A stretch of 64,000 bases of DNA from CAYMKL01 sp964390805 (lineage in GTDB: Bacteria > Chloroflexota > Anaerolineae > VGOG01): the NCBI GenBank assembly GCA_964390805.1, contig CAYMKL010000015.1:14477-78476 (forward strand), read 5' to 3'. The notes under the pieces were generated by a model. It ran no database searches and was not told the origin of the DNA. It saw only the letters and a program-made list of their open reading frames with translations. Below, piece after piece: positions 23,119-32,193 of this stretch (positions within the stretch are counted from its first letter, which is position 1; every line of letters starts with the position of its first letter). A program made the position numbers and the translations under genes.

Positions 23119-24058
23119 CGGAGTATCAAAGGTCTACAAGGTTGGAACGTTCGGAGGGAAGGAACTCCGCGCAGTCAGCAACGTCAGCTTCGATGTTAAG
23201 GATGGAGAAGTAGTCTCCTTAATTGGTGAGAGCGGAAGCGGAAAGACCACCATCGGGAAAATGATCTTACGTCTCATCTCGATAAGCTCGGGTGCGATTA
23301 TACTCAACGGAGTTGACATTTCCACCCTTGAAGGAGGCGAACTTAAAGAGTACTATCGGAATGTACAGGGTGTTTTCCAGGATCCGTTTAGTTCGTATAA
23401 CCCGATCTTCAAGGCGGATCGGGTTTTCAGGATGATTCAGGAAGAGTTTTATCCGGAGATGAGGGGCCGGGAATGGAACGACAAGGTAGAGAGCACATTG
23501 GAGGCTGTGGGTCTGAATCCTGATGACGTCTTGAATAAGTTTCCCCACCAGCTCAGCGGTGGGCAGCTTCAACGCTTTCTCATTGCCCGCGCGCTGCTGC
23601 TAGACATTCAGTTTCTCGTGGCAGATGAGATTATCAGTATGCTCGATGCATCCAGACGAATAGACGTTCTCAACTTGCTGGCAGACCTCAAGTCCCGGGG
23701 CCTATCTATCCTTTTCATCACGCATGATCTCTCACTGGGGTACTACATCAGCGAGAGAGCGGTGATTCTCTATCGGGGACGTGTGGCGGAGATGGGCGCG
23801 ACAGAGAAGCTATACGACAATCCACTGCATCCATATACAAAGATGCTGATGGCTTCCGTTCCACGCCTGGATAGGAAATGGGAGGAGGCGGGGATCGAGC
23901 TAAGAGGACAGCAGGCAGAGCTTACCAGTGGCTGTGCCTACTACGAAAGGTGTCCAGCCGCATTCAAGAATGAAGGTTGTCAGAGACAGAGTCCCACGCT
24001 GATAGAGGTGGGGGGCGATCATTTCGTGGCGTGTGGCCGCTATGCGGAGAGGGAGTAG
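23105..24058 (+). CDS. OppF-type ABC ATPase (glycan transporter)
   Basis: A 317-residue ATPase starting at ATG23105 inside the end of the OppD gene; GGAG lies about 9 nt upstream. Walker A GESGSGKTT, Q-loop VFQDPFSSYNP, signature LSGGQLQRFLI, Walker B FLVADEIISMLD, H-loop ITHD, and a C-terminal cysteine cluster GCAYYERCPAAFKNEGC...ACG. Relative to usual OppF the D-loop reads SMLDASRR instead of SALDVSVQ. It completes a self-contained five-gene transporter, unlike the minus-strand transporters further along. Confidence 0.9.
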   Translation: MLKLDGVSKVYKVGTFGGKELRAVSNVSFDVKDGEVVSLIGESGSGKTTIGKMILRLISISSGAIILNGVDISTLEGGELKEYYRNVQGVFQDPFSSYNPIFKADRVFRMIQEEFYPEMRGREWNDKVESTLEAVGLNPDDVLNKFPHQLSGGQLQRFLIARALLLDIQFLVADEIISMLDASRRIDVLNLLADLKSRGLSILFITHDLSLGYYISERAVILYRGRVAEMGATEKLYDNPLHPYTKMLMASVPRLDRKWEEAGIELRGQQAELTSGCAYYERCPAAFKNEGCQRQSPTLIEVGGDHFVACGRYAERE

Positions 24059-24061
24059 GGA

Positions 24062-25075
24062 ATGTCCAAGGCAGAGATCATTGGTCCCGAACTGCCCAAC
24101 ATTCCCTGGGAAGAACGCTCTCCTCAGTGCAACGAAGTCGTCTGGCGCTACTCGAAGAATCCCGTTATCCCGCGAGATCTGATCCCCTCATCCAACAGCA
24201 TCTTCAACTCGGCAGTGGTGCCGTATCCTTGTGGTGAGCGAAGTCGAACCAAGGGTGAGTTCCGCGGAGTCTTTCGCTGCGACGACAAACGCCGAGTCAT
24301 GCAGCTTCACGCCGGACGCAGCAAGGATGGGCTGAATTGGGAGATTGACAACGAGCGCATCCAGTTCCAACCCGCCGAAGGCTTCGAACCGATGGAGTGG
24401 GGCTACGGTTACGACCCGCGCGTCTGCTGGATCGAGGATCGTTACTACGTCACCTGGTGCAACAGCTTCGCGGGCTGGCCGACCATCGGGGTAGCTTACA
24501 CCTACGATTTCGAGACTTTCTATCAGATGGAGAATGCCTTCTTGCCCTTCAACCGCAACGGCGTCCTGTTCCCGCGCCGAATCAATGGCAATTTCGCCAT
24601 GCTCAGCCGCCCCAGCGATCGGGGACACACACCGTTTGGGGACATCTACTACTCCGAAAGCCCCGACATGACCTATTGGGGCAAGCACCGATTGGTCATG
24701 CGACCCGCCGGCGGCTGGCAGAGCACCAAGATTGGCGCCGGCCCCATCCCCATTGAAACCACCGAGGGCTGGCTGATGATCTACCACGGGGTGCTGACCT
24801 CCTGTAATGGCTTCGTCTACTCGATGGGCGCTGCGCTGCTGGATATCCACCAGCCCTGGAAGGTGCTCTACCGCACCGAACCGTATCTGCTGCATCCCAA
24901 GGAAATCTACGAGCAGGTTGGCGACGTACCCAACGTGGCTTTCCCCTGCGCCGCCCTGACCGATGCCGCCAGCGGTCGGATTGCCATCTACTACGGCGGG
25001 GCTGACACGGTGACCTGTCTGGCCTTTGCGAAACTCGATGAGTTAGTTGATTTCATTAAGGAGAATTCTCTCTGA
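24062..25075 (+). CDS. GH130 beta-mannoside phosphorylase
   Basis: A 337-residue cytosolic phosphorylase of glycoside hydrolase family 130 with a five-bladed propeller fold. The catalytic aspartate is Asp118 in YGYDPRVCW; FNRNGVLFPRRINGNFAMLSRP and SDRGHTPFGDIYYSESPD are characteristic. Phosphorolysis of a beta-1,4-mannoside yields mannose 1-phosphate plus the acceptor sugar. By sequence it is nearest, from memory, to enzymes acting on beta-1,4-mannosyl-N-acetylglucosamine or manno-oligosaccharides. The neighbouring 2-epimerase suggests mannobiose converted to mannosyl-glucose. Residues 56-63 (PCGERSRT) look like an insertion: DNA 24227-24254 matches a dispersed repeat. It starts 3 bp after OppF; a terminator follows. 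Confidence 0.85.
   Translation: MSKAEIIGPELPNIPWEERSPQCNEVVWRYSKNPVIPRDLIPSSNSIFNSAVVPYPCGERSRTKGEFRGVFRCDDKRRVMQLHAGRSKDGLNWEIDNERIQFQPAEGFEPMEWGYGYDPRVCWIEDRYYVTWCNSFAGWPTIGVAYTYDFETFYQMENAFLPFNRNGVLFPRRINGNFAMLSRPSDRGHTPFGDIYYSESPDMTYWGKHRLVMRPAGGWQSTKIGAGPIPIETTEGWLMIYHGVLTSCNGFVYSMGAALLDIHQPWKVLYRTEPYLLHPKEIYEQVGDVPNVAFPCAALTDAASGRIAIYYGGADTVTCLAFAKLDELVDFIKENSL
24227..24254. repeat. Dispersed repeat inserted in frame in GH130
   Basis: CCTTGTGGTGAGCGAAGTCG followed by AACCAAGG has complementary ends (CCTTG/CAAGG) and the GAGCGAAGTCGAA core of a common intergenic repeat. It adds about eight residues between VVPY and KGEFRGVFRC. Confidence 0.5.
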
Positions 25076-25151
25076 AGGACCAATGCGAAGGTCTGGCGCC
25101 TTGATGCCGGCCATCTGGCGGAGGGCAGTAGCCCTGAGCACGCTAACGATG

Positions 25152-25182
25152 GCGAGTGTGGTACCCTGCACACTCGCTTTTT
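25152..25182 (+). terminator. Rho-independent terminator after GH130
   Basis: GCGAGTGTG (25152-25160) pairs with CACACTCGC (25169-25177), 8-nt loop, then TTTTT. It ends or attenuates the transporter-phosphorylase transcript. Confidence 0.85.
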
Positions 25183-25246
25183 CGCATTTTCACCATCTGG
25201 ACAGGACAGCGGGGCAGCCATCTCTGAGCTGCGGCGGAGACGCGAA

Positions 25247-25576
25247 GTGCGTGGATTGAAGATCTGTGTCATCAACGGTGCCCTGCCCGATCTCCCTCCG
25301 GAATGCGTTGTGGAGTTGCCCTCGGTGATCAACGGGAGCGGCGCCCGAGCGATCCCTGTGGCCCCCATGCCTCCGGCGATACGAGTGCTGACCCAGGCTG
25401 TCAAGGCCTACGAGGAGCTGACCGTCCTGGCCGGAGCGGAGGGGGACGAGCAAGCGGCCTTGCAGGCTCTTCTGGCTCATCCATTGGTGACTTCCTTTGA
25501 CGTGGCTCAGGGGCTCTGGGCGGCCATCAAGGAGGCCAACCGAGCTTACCTATCGCAGTTCGGGGGGAAGACATGA
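25247..25576 (+). pseudogene. C-terminal remnant of a GH4-family glycosidase
   Basis: A 109-residue frame: INGALPDLPPECVVELPSVI, NGSGARAIPVAPMPPAIRVL, then AYEELTVLAGAEGDEQAALQ, then LLAHPLVTSFDVAQGLWAAI. It matches the last quarter of family 4 NAD+/metal-dependent glycosidases (GAIPNLPPDAVVEVPA...EANRAYL). The Rossmann fold and metal-binding residues are absent: the sequence upstream of 25230 is non-coding and includes a terminator. Its stop overlaps the kinase start (ATGA), so an intact GH4-kinase pair once existed here. Confidence 0.75.
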
Positions 25577-26691
25577 GTCTCGTTAGATCCAAACTCGCTC
25601 AGCCTGGATCGCCAGATCCAGGCCAAAAGCGGGGATTTGACAATCCCCTCAGAGCGATTGTGGGGCCACTGGCTCTCGTTCTGGGCGTAGATGGTGGCGC
25701 AACCAAGACCTTCGCTCTGGTCGCCGACGCAAACGGCCACGTCCTGGGGTTTGGCCAGGGTGGGTCGGGCAACCACCAGGTGGCCGGGCTGGAGCCGGCC
25801 CTGGCCGAGATCAGACGATCCTCCGAGGAAGCCCTGGCTCAGGCCGGCACGTCTCCTCCTGTGGACTTCGGTTTCTTCGGCCTGGCCGGGGCCGACCTGC
25901 CCGTGGATTATGCTCTCCTGACCCCGGCCGTCGAGGGAATGGGTCTCGCGTGGCAGGTACGCATCAAGAACGATACGATGGTCGCCCTGCGAGCCGGCCT
26001 CAAGCGCAGTTGGGGTGTGGCCGTCATCTGTGGCACTGGCTTCAATGCGGGCGGCATCGGGCCCGACGGACAGGAGATCCAACTGCCGGGCCTGGGGGCG
26101 CTGTCGGGCGATTGGGGTGGGGGCGGCGACATCGCCCGGGAGGTGATCCGTCTCATCTGCCGTGCCTGGGACGGGCGCGGCCAACCCACCGTGCTGACGG
26201 AGATGGTTCTCACTGCCCTGGGGCTGCCTTCGGTGGAGGAGCTGATCTCCCAGCTCTACCAGAGCCAGTTCGCCTACTATCCCGGCCAGTTTGACCAACG
26301 CCGCCTCCTCGCCCTGGTGCCTCTCGTCTTCGAGGCAGCCTATGAAGGAGACCAGGTGGCTCAGAATCTCCTGGTGCGGGTGGGAACCGAGATGGGAACC
26401 ACGGCCTACGCCATCATCAAGCGGTTGGGGTTGGAAACCACCGACGTGGAGGTGGTGCTGGGCGGCAGCGTGTTCAAGGGCAAGGGGCCGCTGCTGCTTG
26501 ACACGATTACTCAAGTGGTGCACACAGTAGCTCCCAGGGCCACCATCGTTCTCCCGGAGTTTGAGCCGGTGGTAGGGGCGGTTCTTCTGGCCCTGGAGAG
26601 TCTGGGAGTGGAGGTCAACGAGACTGTCTACGCCAACGTGCGGGCCAGCCTGCCGGACGTGCTGAGGCCGGAGCGACTAGAGGGAGTATAG
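25573..26691 (+). CDS. BadF/BadG/BcrA-family sugar kinase (GlcNAc kinase-like)
   Basis: A 372-residue ASKHA-fold kinase. Phosphate 1 motif LGVDGGATKTFALV at ~37-50, GLAGADLPVD, phosphate 2/adenosine elements VAVICGTGFNAGGIGPDG and GLGALSGDWGGGGDIAREV, and VVLGGSVFKGKGPL near the C-terminus. Relatives phosphorylate N-acetylglucosamine, glucosamine or glucose. Here it could phosphorylate the hexose released by the phosphorylases. The first ~33 residues (MSLVRSKLAQPGSPDPGQKR...) are foreign: they translate the palindromic repeat at 25603-25622. The original start may be GTG25659. Coupled to the GH4 remnant and followed by the epimerase after 4 bp. Confidence 0.8.
   Translation: MSLVRSKLAQPGSPDPGQKRGFDNPLRAIVGPLALVLGVDGGATKTFALVADANGHVLGFGQGGSGNHQVAGLEPALAEIRRSSEEALAQAGTSPPVDFGFFGLAGADLPVDYALLTPAVEGMGLAWQVRIKNDTMVALRAGLKRSWGVAVICGTGFNAGGIGPDGQEIQLPGLGALSGDWGGGGDIAREVIRLICRAWDGRGQPTVLTEMVLTALGLPSVEELISQLYQSQFAYYPGQFDQRRLLALVPLVFEAAYEGDQVAQNLLVRVGTEMGTTAYAIIKRLGLETTDVEVVLGGSVFKGKGPLLLDTITQVVHTVAPRATIVLPEFEPVVGAVLLALESLGVEVNETVYANVRASLPDVLRPERLEGV
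25603..25622. repeat. Palindromic repeat in the kinase N-terminus
   Basis: CCTGGATC-GCCA-GATCCAGG, perfect 8-bp arms. The same core GGATCGCCAGATCC occurs in a 9-bp-arm palindrome at 43778-43799, so it is a dispersed element, here translated. Confidence 0.7.
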
Positions 26692-26695
26692 GCAA

Positions 26696-27919
26696 TTGGG
26701 TAGCAAAATCGTGAAAGTGATAGATTCTTGGGACAGATATCTCCGCCACCTGGCGGATGGGGTCATGGCTTTCTGGATCAAGCATGGCCTGGATACTCGG
26801 CATGGCGGCTTCTACGGCGGCCTCGACCGGAAAGGCAACCCGATCCCCTCTCTTCCGAAAGGTCTTGTACAGCACGCCAGGTTCCTCTGGTCCTTCTCGG
26901 CCGCTTACAGGCTTGACCCGCAACCAGCGTATCACGAGTTGGCAGACCGCTCGTTCAGCTTTCTTCGGGAGCGCTTCTATGACCCGGCAGGACTCGGCTG
27001 GTATTACTTGGCCTCAGCGGAGGGCCTGCCCCTCAACAAGCAGAAGCATCTCTATGGGCAGAGCTTCGCCATCTATGGACTGAGCGAATACTCCCTGGCC
27101 TTTGGAAGCGAGGAGGCCCTCAGGCTTGCCCTTGAGACATTCGGCGTGCTAGACAGATTGGGTCACGACAGCCAATGGAGGGGCTACAGGGAATCCTTCT
27201 CAGAGAAGTGGAAGCCCATTCCCCAGCATCCAGACTACGGGGTGAGTGGTGACCGAAAGACCATGAACACTCACGTCCACCTCCTGGAATCTTTCACCAA
27301 TCTATACCGGGCTTCTCAGGATGCGATGGTCAAGAGCCGTCTTGAGGAGCTGATAGACCTATGCGCGGAGACCATCATTGACATAAAGAGAGGATGTGCT
27401 TTCCAGTTCTTCGAGCCTGACTGGACGCCTCTCCCCTCGCCTGTGTCCTATGGACACGACATAGAGCTTTCCTGGCTCCTGACCGAAGCGGGCGATGTTT
27501 GCGAGATCAGCGACATGGGCTCTCTCTATGAGCCCTCCCTGTCGCTTGCCAGGGGAGTGGCAAGGAACGGCCTCGACCGGGAGAATGGGGGAGTCTTTTA
27601 CGAAGGTGACGAGAGGGGTAGGGTCTCAGGAAAGCAAAAAGTGTGGTGGGTCCAGGCAGAGGCCGTGGTGGGCTTTCTCAATGCCTATGCCCTGAGTGGC
27701 GACGAAAGCTTCATAGACGCTCTTCTCAATGTCGAACAATGGATTTTTGCCCGGCAGTTCGACAGGGAATACGGCGAGTGGCACCAGGAGATCACCACTG
27801 AGGGCCAATGCAGAGGCGAAAAGGGCAGCATCTGGAAGACGCCTTACCACACTGCAAGAGCGTGTATAGAGCTCGTTCATAGACTAGAGCAAATGAAAGG
27901 GGGGATGAGTCGTGTCTGA
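26696..27919 (+). CDS. Cellobiose/mannobiose 2-epimerase (AGE superfamily)
   Basis: A 407-residue (alpha/alpha)6-barrel epimerase. Features of cellobiose 2-epimerases rather than GlcNAc epimerases are clear: GLVQHARFLWSFSAAYR, MNTHVHLLESFTNLYR (His193/His195), GHDIELSWLLTEA (His254), VWWVQAEAVVGFLNAY and WKTPYHTARACIEL (His385). These enzymes invert C2 of the reducing-end sugar, turning Man-beta-1,4-Man into Man-beta-1,4-Glc for a GH130 phosphorylase, or cellobiose into Glc-Man. TTG26696 is the likely start (AGGGAG about 10 nt upstream); GTG26711 is an alternative. The GTG of the mannosidase overlaps its stop by 8 bp. Confidence 0.85.
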   Translation: MGSKIVKVIDSWDRYLRHLADGVMAFWIKHGLDTRHGGFYGGLDRKGNPIPSLPKGLVQHARFLWSFSAAYRLDPQPAYHELADRSFSFLRERFYDPAGLGWYYLASAEGLPLNKQKHLYGQSFAIYGLSEYSLAFGSEEALRLALETFGVLDRLGHDSQWRGYRESFSEKWKPIPQHPDYGVSGDRKTMNTHVHLLESFTNLYRASQDAMVKSRLEELIDLCAETIIDIKRGCAFQFFEPDWTPLPSPVSYGHDIELSWLLTEAGDVCEISDMGSLYEPSLSLARGVARNGLDRENGGVFYEGDERGRVSGKQKVWWVQAEAVVGFLNAYALSGDESFIDALLNVEQWIFARQFDREYGEWHQEITTEGQCRGEKGSIWKTPYHTARACIELVHRLEQMKGGMSRV

Positions 27920-30458
27920 GTCCATCATCCTGAATCTGGATGGAAAGTGGAAGTTACAGGATTTCACGCCGGGGCAGGGGCTGGCGGCAGGCGCACACCT
28001 GCCTGACTACGACGATACAAGTTGGCACCCCGCTTCTGTGCCTGGAGATGTACACACGGCCCTGGTGGAGATCGGACGGCTTGCGCCGCCCTTCTACAAC
28101 ATGAACGTGGAAAGCTGCCAATGGGTGGAAGGCCAGGAATGGTGGTATCGCACGACGTTCGAAGCGCCCTCAGGCAAGGATGACGCCGAGGCCAGGTACC
28201 TGCTGACCTTCGATGGCCTGGACACCTTGGCCGCCATCTACCTGAACGGGGCTGAGATCGGCAGTCACCAGAACATGTTCATCGCCGCCACTTTCGACGT
28301 GACAAGGCATCTGCGAGCCGGTGAGCGGAGCACGTTGGCCGTGCGCCTCGATCCGGTGGTGGCATCCGTCGGCCAGCGGGAGATCGAAGGGCCTGTCCTG
28401 AGCCCGGTCGAAGGGCAATGGGGCCGTAACCCTGAGCGGGCCTGGGTGCGCAAGGCCCAGTGCAACTTCGGCTGGGACTGGGCACCACGGTTGGTGAGCG
28501 TGGGCTTATGGCAGGGAGTGACGCTGCGCCGCCACGTGGGCGCTCGCCTGGGTGAGGTCTTCTTCAAGACCAGGGCCATCAGCTCCCAATCCGCAGAGGC
28601 CACCGCTGTCGTCGAGGCCGAGCGATGGGCCGATGTGCCGGACCTGGAGGCGCAGATCACCCTGAGCCGGGGCGAGCAACGGCTAACCGACCGGGTCCCG
28701 CTGGTCAACGGCCGGGCGGAGGTGGCTCTCACCATCCCTGATCCCGCCCTGTGGTGGACCCACGACCTGGGGGAGCCGGCCCTCTACGAGCTGGAGGTCG
28801 TCCTGCAAGCCGGCGGGAAGACCCTGGACACCCACTGCGAGCAGGTGGGCATTCGCACCATCGAGGTGGACCAGTCGCCCGACCCGGATGAGCCGGGCAC
28901 CAGGTTCTTCACTTTCGTCCTCAATGGAGTGAAGTTCTTCGCCAAGGGTGCCAACTGGATCCCGGCCGATTCCTTCGTGGCTCAGGTGGACGAGGCTCGC
29001 TATCGCGATCTCCTGGAGCTGGCTGTCGAAGCCAACGTGAACATGCTGCGGATCTGGGGAGGCGGCATCTACGAGAAAGACGTCTTTTACCGTCTCTGCG
29101 ATGAACTGGGCATCCTCATTTGGCAGGACTTCATGTTCGCCTGTGCGCTATACCCCGACGACGCCCGTTTTTTGGCCGAGGTGGAGCGGGAGGCGGAGGC
29201 GGTGGTGCGGCGGCTGCGTAACCATCCCTGCCTGGCCCTCTGGTGTGGCAACAACGAGAACGACTGGATAGACGACATGGTCAACTGGCAGCGGCCGGGG
29301 TGGGACTTCCCGGGCAAGAGGATCTACCACGAGCTGTTGCTGCCCATCGTGGAGCAGTTGGACGGCACGCGGCTCTACTGGCCCTCCAGCCCCTACGGCG
29401 GGAACGACCACAACGACGAACGGGAGGGAGACCGCCACAACTGGCAGGTCTGGCATGGTGCTGTGTACCCCCGCCGCTTCGGCCAGGAGCCGAAGCGAGA
29501 CCTCTCGCCGGAGGGCATCTCCTACCGCCATTACGCCGAGGACCCGGCCCGCTTCATCAGCGAGTTTGGCATGCACGCCGCGCCGGTGTTGGAGACGCTG
29601 CGACGCAACGTGCCAACCACGGCCCTGCATTTCAACAGCCCGGAGTTGCTCTACCGCAACAAGGACGAACCCAGGGACAAAGGGGATATGTTGATGCTCG
29701 CCCACACCGACCTGCCCGACTCGCTGCAGGAATACCTGGACTTCTCCATGATTTGCCAGGCCGAAGGGCTGAAGTTCGGTATCGAGCACTATCGGCGGCG
29801 GAAGTTTCACTGCAGCGGGACCCTTTTCTGGCAGTGGAATGACTGCTGGCCGGGCCTCAGTTGGAGCGTGTTGGACTACTACCTCTTCCCCAAGGCCGGC
29901 TACTTCTACGCCAAGAGGGTCTACGCGCCCATTTTGGCTTCCTTCAAAGAGGAAGTGGATGGCGTCTCGTTGTGGATCACCAACGATACCCTGGAAGAGT
30001 TCAGCGACACGGTGACCGTCTTCCACGGCGGTTTCTCTGGCGGCAAGCTGTACGAGGAGATGCTGGAGGTTCAGGTGCCGGCCAATGCCTCCCTCAAAGT
30101 CAAGCACTTCCCTTTCGATGAGCTAGGCGTCGAAGACCCTCGCCAGGAGTACTTGGCCGTGCGCTCCCCAAGCGGTTTGTTCCCGGATAACCGCCACTTC
30201 TTCGTGGAGGTCAAGGACTTGGTCAGGCCGAAGCCCAACTTGAAGGCGGAAATCAACGAGAGGGACAATGGGACATACGAGGTCAGAGTGGCCACCGATA
30301 CGCACGCCTACTTCGTCAAGCTGGTCGTGCCCGTAGAGGGCACCAAGTTCAGCGATAATTACTTCGACCTCTTTCCCGGCCAGGAGCGGGTCATAGAGGT
30401 CTGGAACGAGGCGGGCCGGCGGCTGGAAGGGAACGATATAGGGGTGAGCTGCCTCTAG
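27912..30458 (+). CDS. GH2 beta-mannosidase
   Basis: An 848-residue enzyme of glycoside hydrolase family 2, mannosidase type: N-terminal jelly roll (LNLDGKWKLQDF, SVPGDVHTALVE, WWYRTTFEAP), Ig-like domain and TIM barrel (GVKFFAKGANWIPADSF, NMLRIWGGGIYE). Catalytic acid/base Glu449 in WCGNNEND and nucleophile Glu551 in SEFGMHA. No signal peptide, so it hydrolyses imported beta-mannosides from the non-reducing end. Residues 160-168 (GPVLSPVEG) come from a dispersed DNA repeat (28392-28415) inserted before GQWGRNPERAWVRKAQ. GTG start, coupled to the epimerase. Its stop codon TAG lies within the CTAG duplicated by the IS element that follows. Confidence 0.9.
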   Translation: MSESIILNLDGKWKLQDFTPGQGLAAGAHLPDYDDTSWHPASVPGDVHTALVEIGRLAPPFYNMNVESCQWVEGQEWWYRTTFEAPSGKDDAEARYLLTFDGLDTLAAIYLNGAEIGSHQNMFIAATFDVTRHLRAGERSTLAVRLDPVVASVGQREIEGPVLSPVEGQWGRNPERAWVRKAQCNFGWDWAPRLVSVGLWQGVTLRRHVGARLGEVFFKTRAISSQSAEATAVVEAERWADVPDLEAQITLSRGEQRLTDRVPLVNGRAEVALTIPDPALWWTHDLGEPALYELEVVLQAGGKTLDTHCEQVGIRTIEVDQSPDPDEPGTRFFTFVLNGVKFFAKGANWIPADSFVAQVDEARYRDLLELAVEANVNMLRIWGGGIYEKDVFYRLCDELGILIWQDFMFACALYPDDARFLAEVEREAEAVVRRLRNHPCLALWCGNNENDWIDDMVNWQRPGWDFPGKRIYHELLLPIVEQLDGTRLYWPSSPYGGNDHNDEREGDRHNWQVWHGAVYPRRFGQEPKRDLSPEGISYRHYAEDPARFISEFGMHAAPVLETLRRNVPTTALHFNSPELLYRNKDEPRDKGDMLMLAHTDLPDSLQEYLDFSMICQAEGLKFGIEHYRRRKFHCSGTLFWQWNDCWPGLSWSVLDYYLFPKAGYFYAKRVYAPILASFKEEVDGVSLWITNDTLEEFSDTVTVFHGGFSGGKLYEEMLEVQVPANASLKVKHFPFDELGVEDPRQEYLAVRSPSGLFPDNRHFFVEVKDLVRPKPNLKAEINERDNGTYEVRVATDTHAYFVKLVVPVEGTKFSDNYFDLFPGQERVIEVWNEAGRRLEGNDIGVSCL
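28392..28415. repeat. Dispersed CCTGTCCTGAGCC repeat inserted in frame in GH2
   Basis: CCTGTCCTGAGCCCGGTCGA followed by AGGG differs from the intergenic copy at 43821-43843 by one substitution/indel position; an inverted copy lies at 62682-62704. It encodes PVLSPVEG in the mannosidase. Confidence 0.75.
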
Positions 30459-32193
30459 CAGCCTGTCGGAGAGGAAATCGAGTCTGCCTCTCCATTGGTC
30501 AGACACAACATGATTATCGACAATAATTGCGGTCCAATCATTGGCATCACTGCCATGTCACTTGTCAACCCAGGCCATTTTCAACGCCAAGCGGCTTTTC
30601 GGCGCTTTGACTCACGCCCGCCAGGGCTGGTCAGGCATCGGTTCCCCTTCATTTTCGATGCCAAGCGGCTCTTTGGCGCTTTCACACTGCCCTCCCTCCG
30701 GTCAGTCAGCACCGTGGGAGAAAGGAGGCTTGGCTTAGCTGCCCACCAACACGTGTAGCCGCTTCAGATTGAAGGCCAGACACACCAGACACCACTCGCC
30801 CGCAGCCGCTGCCAACCCCCGCAGCGAGAATTGGCGGAAGCCCAAGACTTCTTTGATGATGCCAATGACCGGCTCCACGGTGCACTTGCGCAAGCGGTAG
30901 ATAGCTTTGCCAATCTCAGTTCGGAGACTGTAGGCCATCTTGACCGTGGGACTGGCATCTTCCGGCGGAGGGGCGGGCAGTTCGGCGAAGTAGTCCTTCC
31001 AACACCTGTGATGCGGTTCGCGCCCGGTGGCGATGTAGGGCTCAATGTCTCGCTCTTCACAGGCCATGACGTTGCCCTCGCTAAAGTAGCCATTGTCCAT
31101 CGCCGCCGCCTGGGGCGTGCCCAATTCAGGCGGAACTGCATCCAAAGTTGGTTCCATCTCAGCATAGTCGTTGGGGTGGTTGGACAGTGTGTTGGACACG
31201 ATCAAGAAGCTGTCTTGCTCCACAGCAACTTGCACATTGTAGTGTTGGTCGAAGCCGTTGTTGTTGCTGTTTTTCATGATGCGCGACTCGGGGTCGGTGA
31301 AGTTGTACTGATCCTTGTCGCGTGGCCCCGGTGTGGGCGGCTGCGGGACTCGCCCACGGGGCTTGCGGCCTGTCTGTCGGGCTTTCTCTTCCCGCGCTCG
31401 CATCTTGGCTTCATACTCGGCTTGTTCGGCCTCATAGCGTTCTTGTGCACGGGCTTCCAAGACAGCCTCGGCCTCGGCCAGGTTCACCAGCCGTTCCGTG
31501 CGAAAGGCAATCTCATCTTCGACCACCAGACCCTCTGGCAACTCGACCTGGTCGGCCTGTTCGCCCAGCGCCAGCAACCCTTCCACTTCCCGGCGCAACT
31601 GGGTTTCTAACTCCAGCAGGCGCTTATAGCTCACTGCTTTGCTCTTGGAGGCATCGGCATGAATCTTGCTCCCATCCAGGCTGATGTTGCCCAGGTTTAG
31701 CAGGCCCATCTCACAAGCCACCACCAGCACTTGAACAAACAGGCCGATGATTTGCGGCAGAAAGGTCTTCCGAAAGTTGGCGATGGTGTCATGGTCAGGG
31801 TGCAATCCTCCCGCGATGAAGCGGAAAGGGATCGATTCGTACGTCGCCCTCTCTATCTTGCGCGAACTGAACACGCCGGTGGCATAGCCGTAGAACAACA
31901 AGCCCAACAGAATCTCCGGTGCGTAGGCCTCGCCACCCACCGCCGCATAACAGGTGTAAATGGCACTCAAGTCCAGCAACGCAATGATAGCGACGATGAA
32001 ACGCGCCAGGTGGTCAGGCTGTAGGCACTCCCTTATCGTCACGGTTTGATCGAGAGCTTTTTCGTAGTCAACCTTTTTGAACCTGCGGGCCATGAGCATC
32101 ACTCCTTGCTATCAGTGCATTGGAATCATCCGAGTTGGCTCATAGTTTACCACAAATCGGAGTCACAGGGAAAGAAGTCTCTCCGACAGACTG
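30459..32193. mobile_element. IS1182-type insertion sequence, 1735 bp
   Basis: Left end CAGCCTGTCGGAGAG (30459-30473) and right end CTCTCCGACAGACTG (32179-32193) are 15-bp inverted repeats with one mismatch. CTAG is duplicated outside (30455-30458 and 32194-32197). It carries one transposase gene on the minus strand. The ~260 bp between the left end and the transposase stop contain two GCCAAGCGGCT(T/C)TT-type hairpins, probably transcription stops. Insertion at the GH2 stop codon left that gene intact but separated it from GH1/GH94. Confidence 0.9.
30735..32102 (-). CDS. IS1182-family transposase
   Basis: A 455-residue DDE transposase. The N-terminal DUF772-type domain (FIVAIIALLDLSAIYTCYAA, LLFYGYATGVFSSRKIERAT, GGLHPDHDTIANFRK) is followed by the catalytic core: Asp143 in ISLDGSKIHADASK, Asp336 in AAAMDNGYFSEGN and Glu410 in TVEPVIGIIKEVLGFRQF. 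A charged coiled region (~200-260) lies between the first two catalytic residues, as in the family. It appears full length with no frameshift, so the element may be active. Confidence 0.9.
   Translation of the reverse strand: MMLMARRFKKVDYEKALDQTVTIRECLQPDHLARFIVAIIALLDLSAIYTCYAAVGGEAYAPEILLGLLFYGYATGVFSSRKIERATYESIPFRFIAGGLHPDHDTIANFRKTFLPQIIGLFVQVLVVACEMGLLNLGNISLDGSKIHADASKSKAVSYKRLLELETQLRREVEGLLALGEQADQVELPEGLVVEDEIAFRTERLVNLAEAEAVLEARAQERYEAEQAEYEAKMRAREEKARQTGRKPRGRVPQPPTPGPRDKDQYNFTDPESRIMKNSNNNGFDQHYNVQVAVEQDSFLIVSNTLSNHPNDYAEMEPTLDAVPPELGTPQAAAMDNGYFSEGNVMACEERDIEPYIATGREPHHRCWKDYFAELPAPPPEDASPTVKMAYSLRTEIGKAIYRLRKCTVEPVIGIIKEVLGFRQFSLRGLAAAAGEWCLVCLAFNLKRLHVLVGS

Noticed and set aside
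26967..26978. GGGAGCGCTTCT, near match to LacI operator O2
   Set aside because: Coding sequence of the epimerase (RERFYD); no promoter nearby, though a distant auxiliary operator cannot be excluded.
30831..31610. 259-codon plus-strand frame inside the IS element
   Set aside because: Antisense to the intact transposase, without ribosome site or domain.
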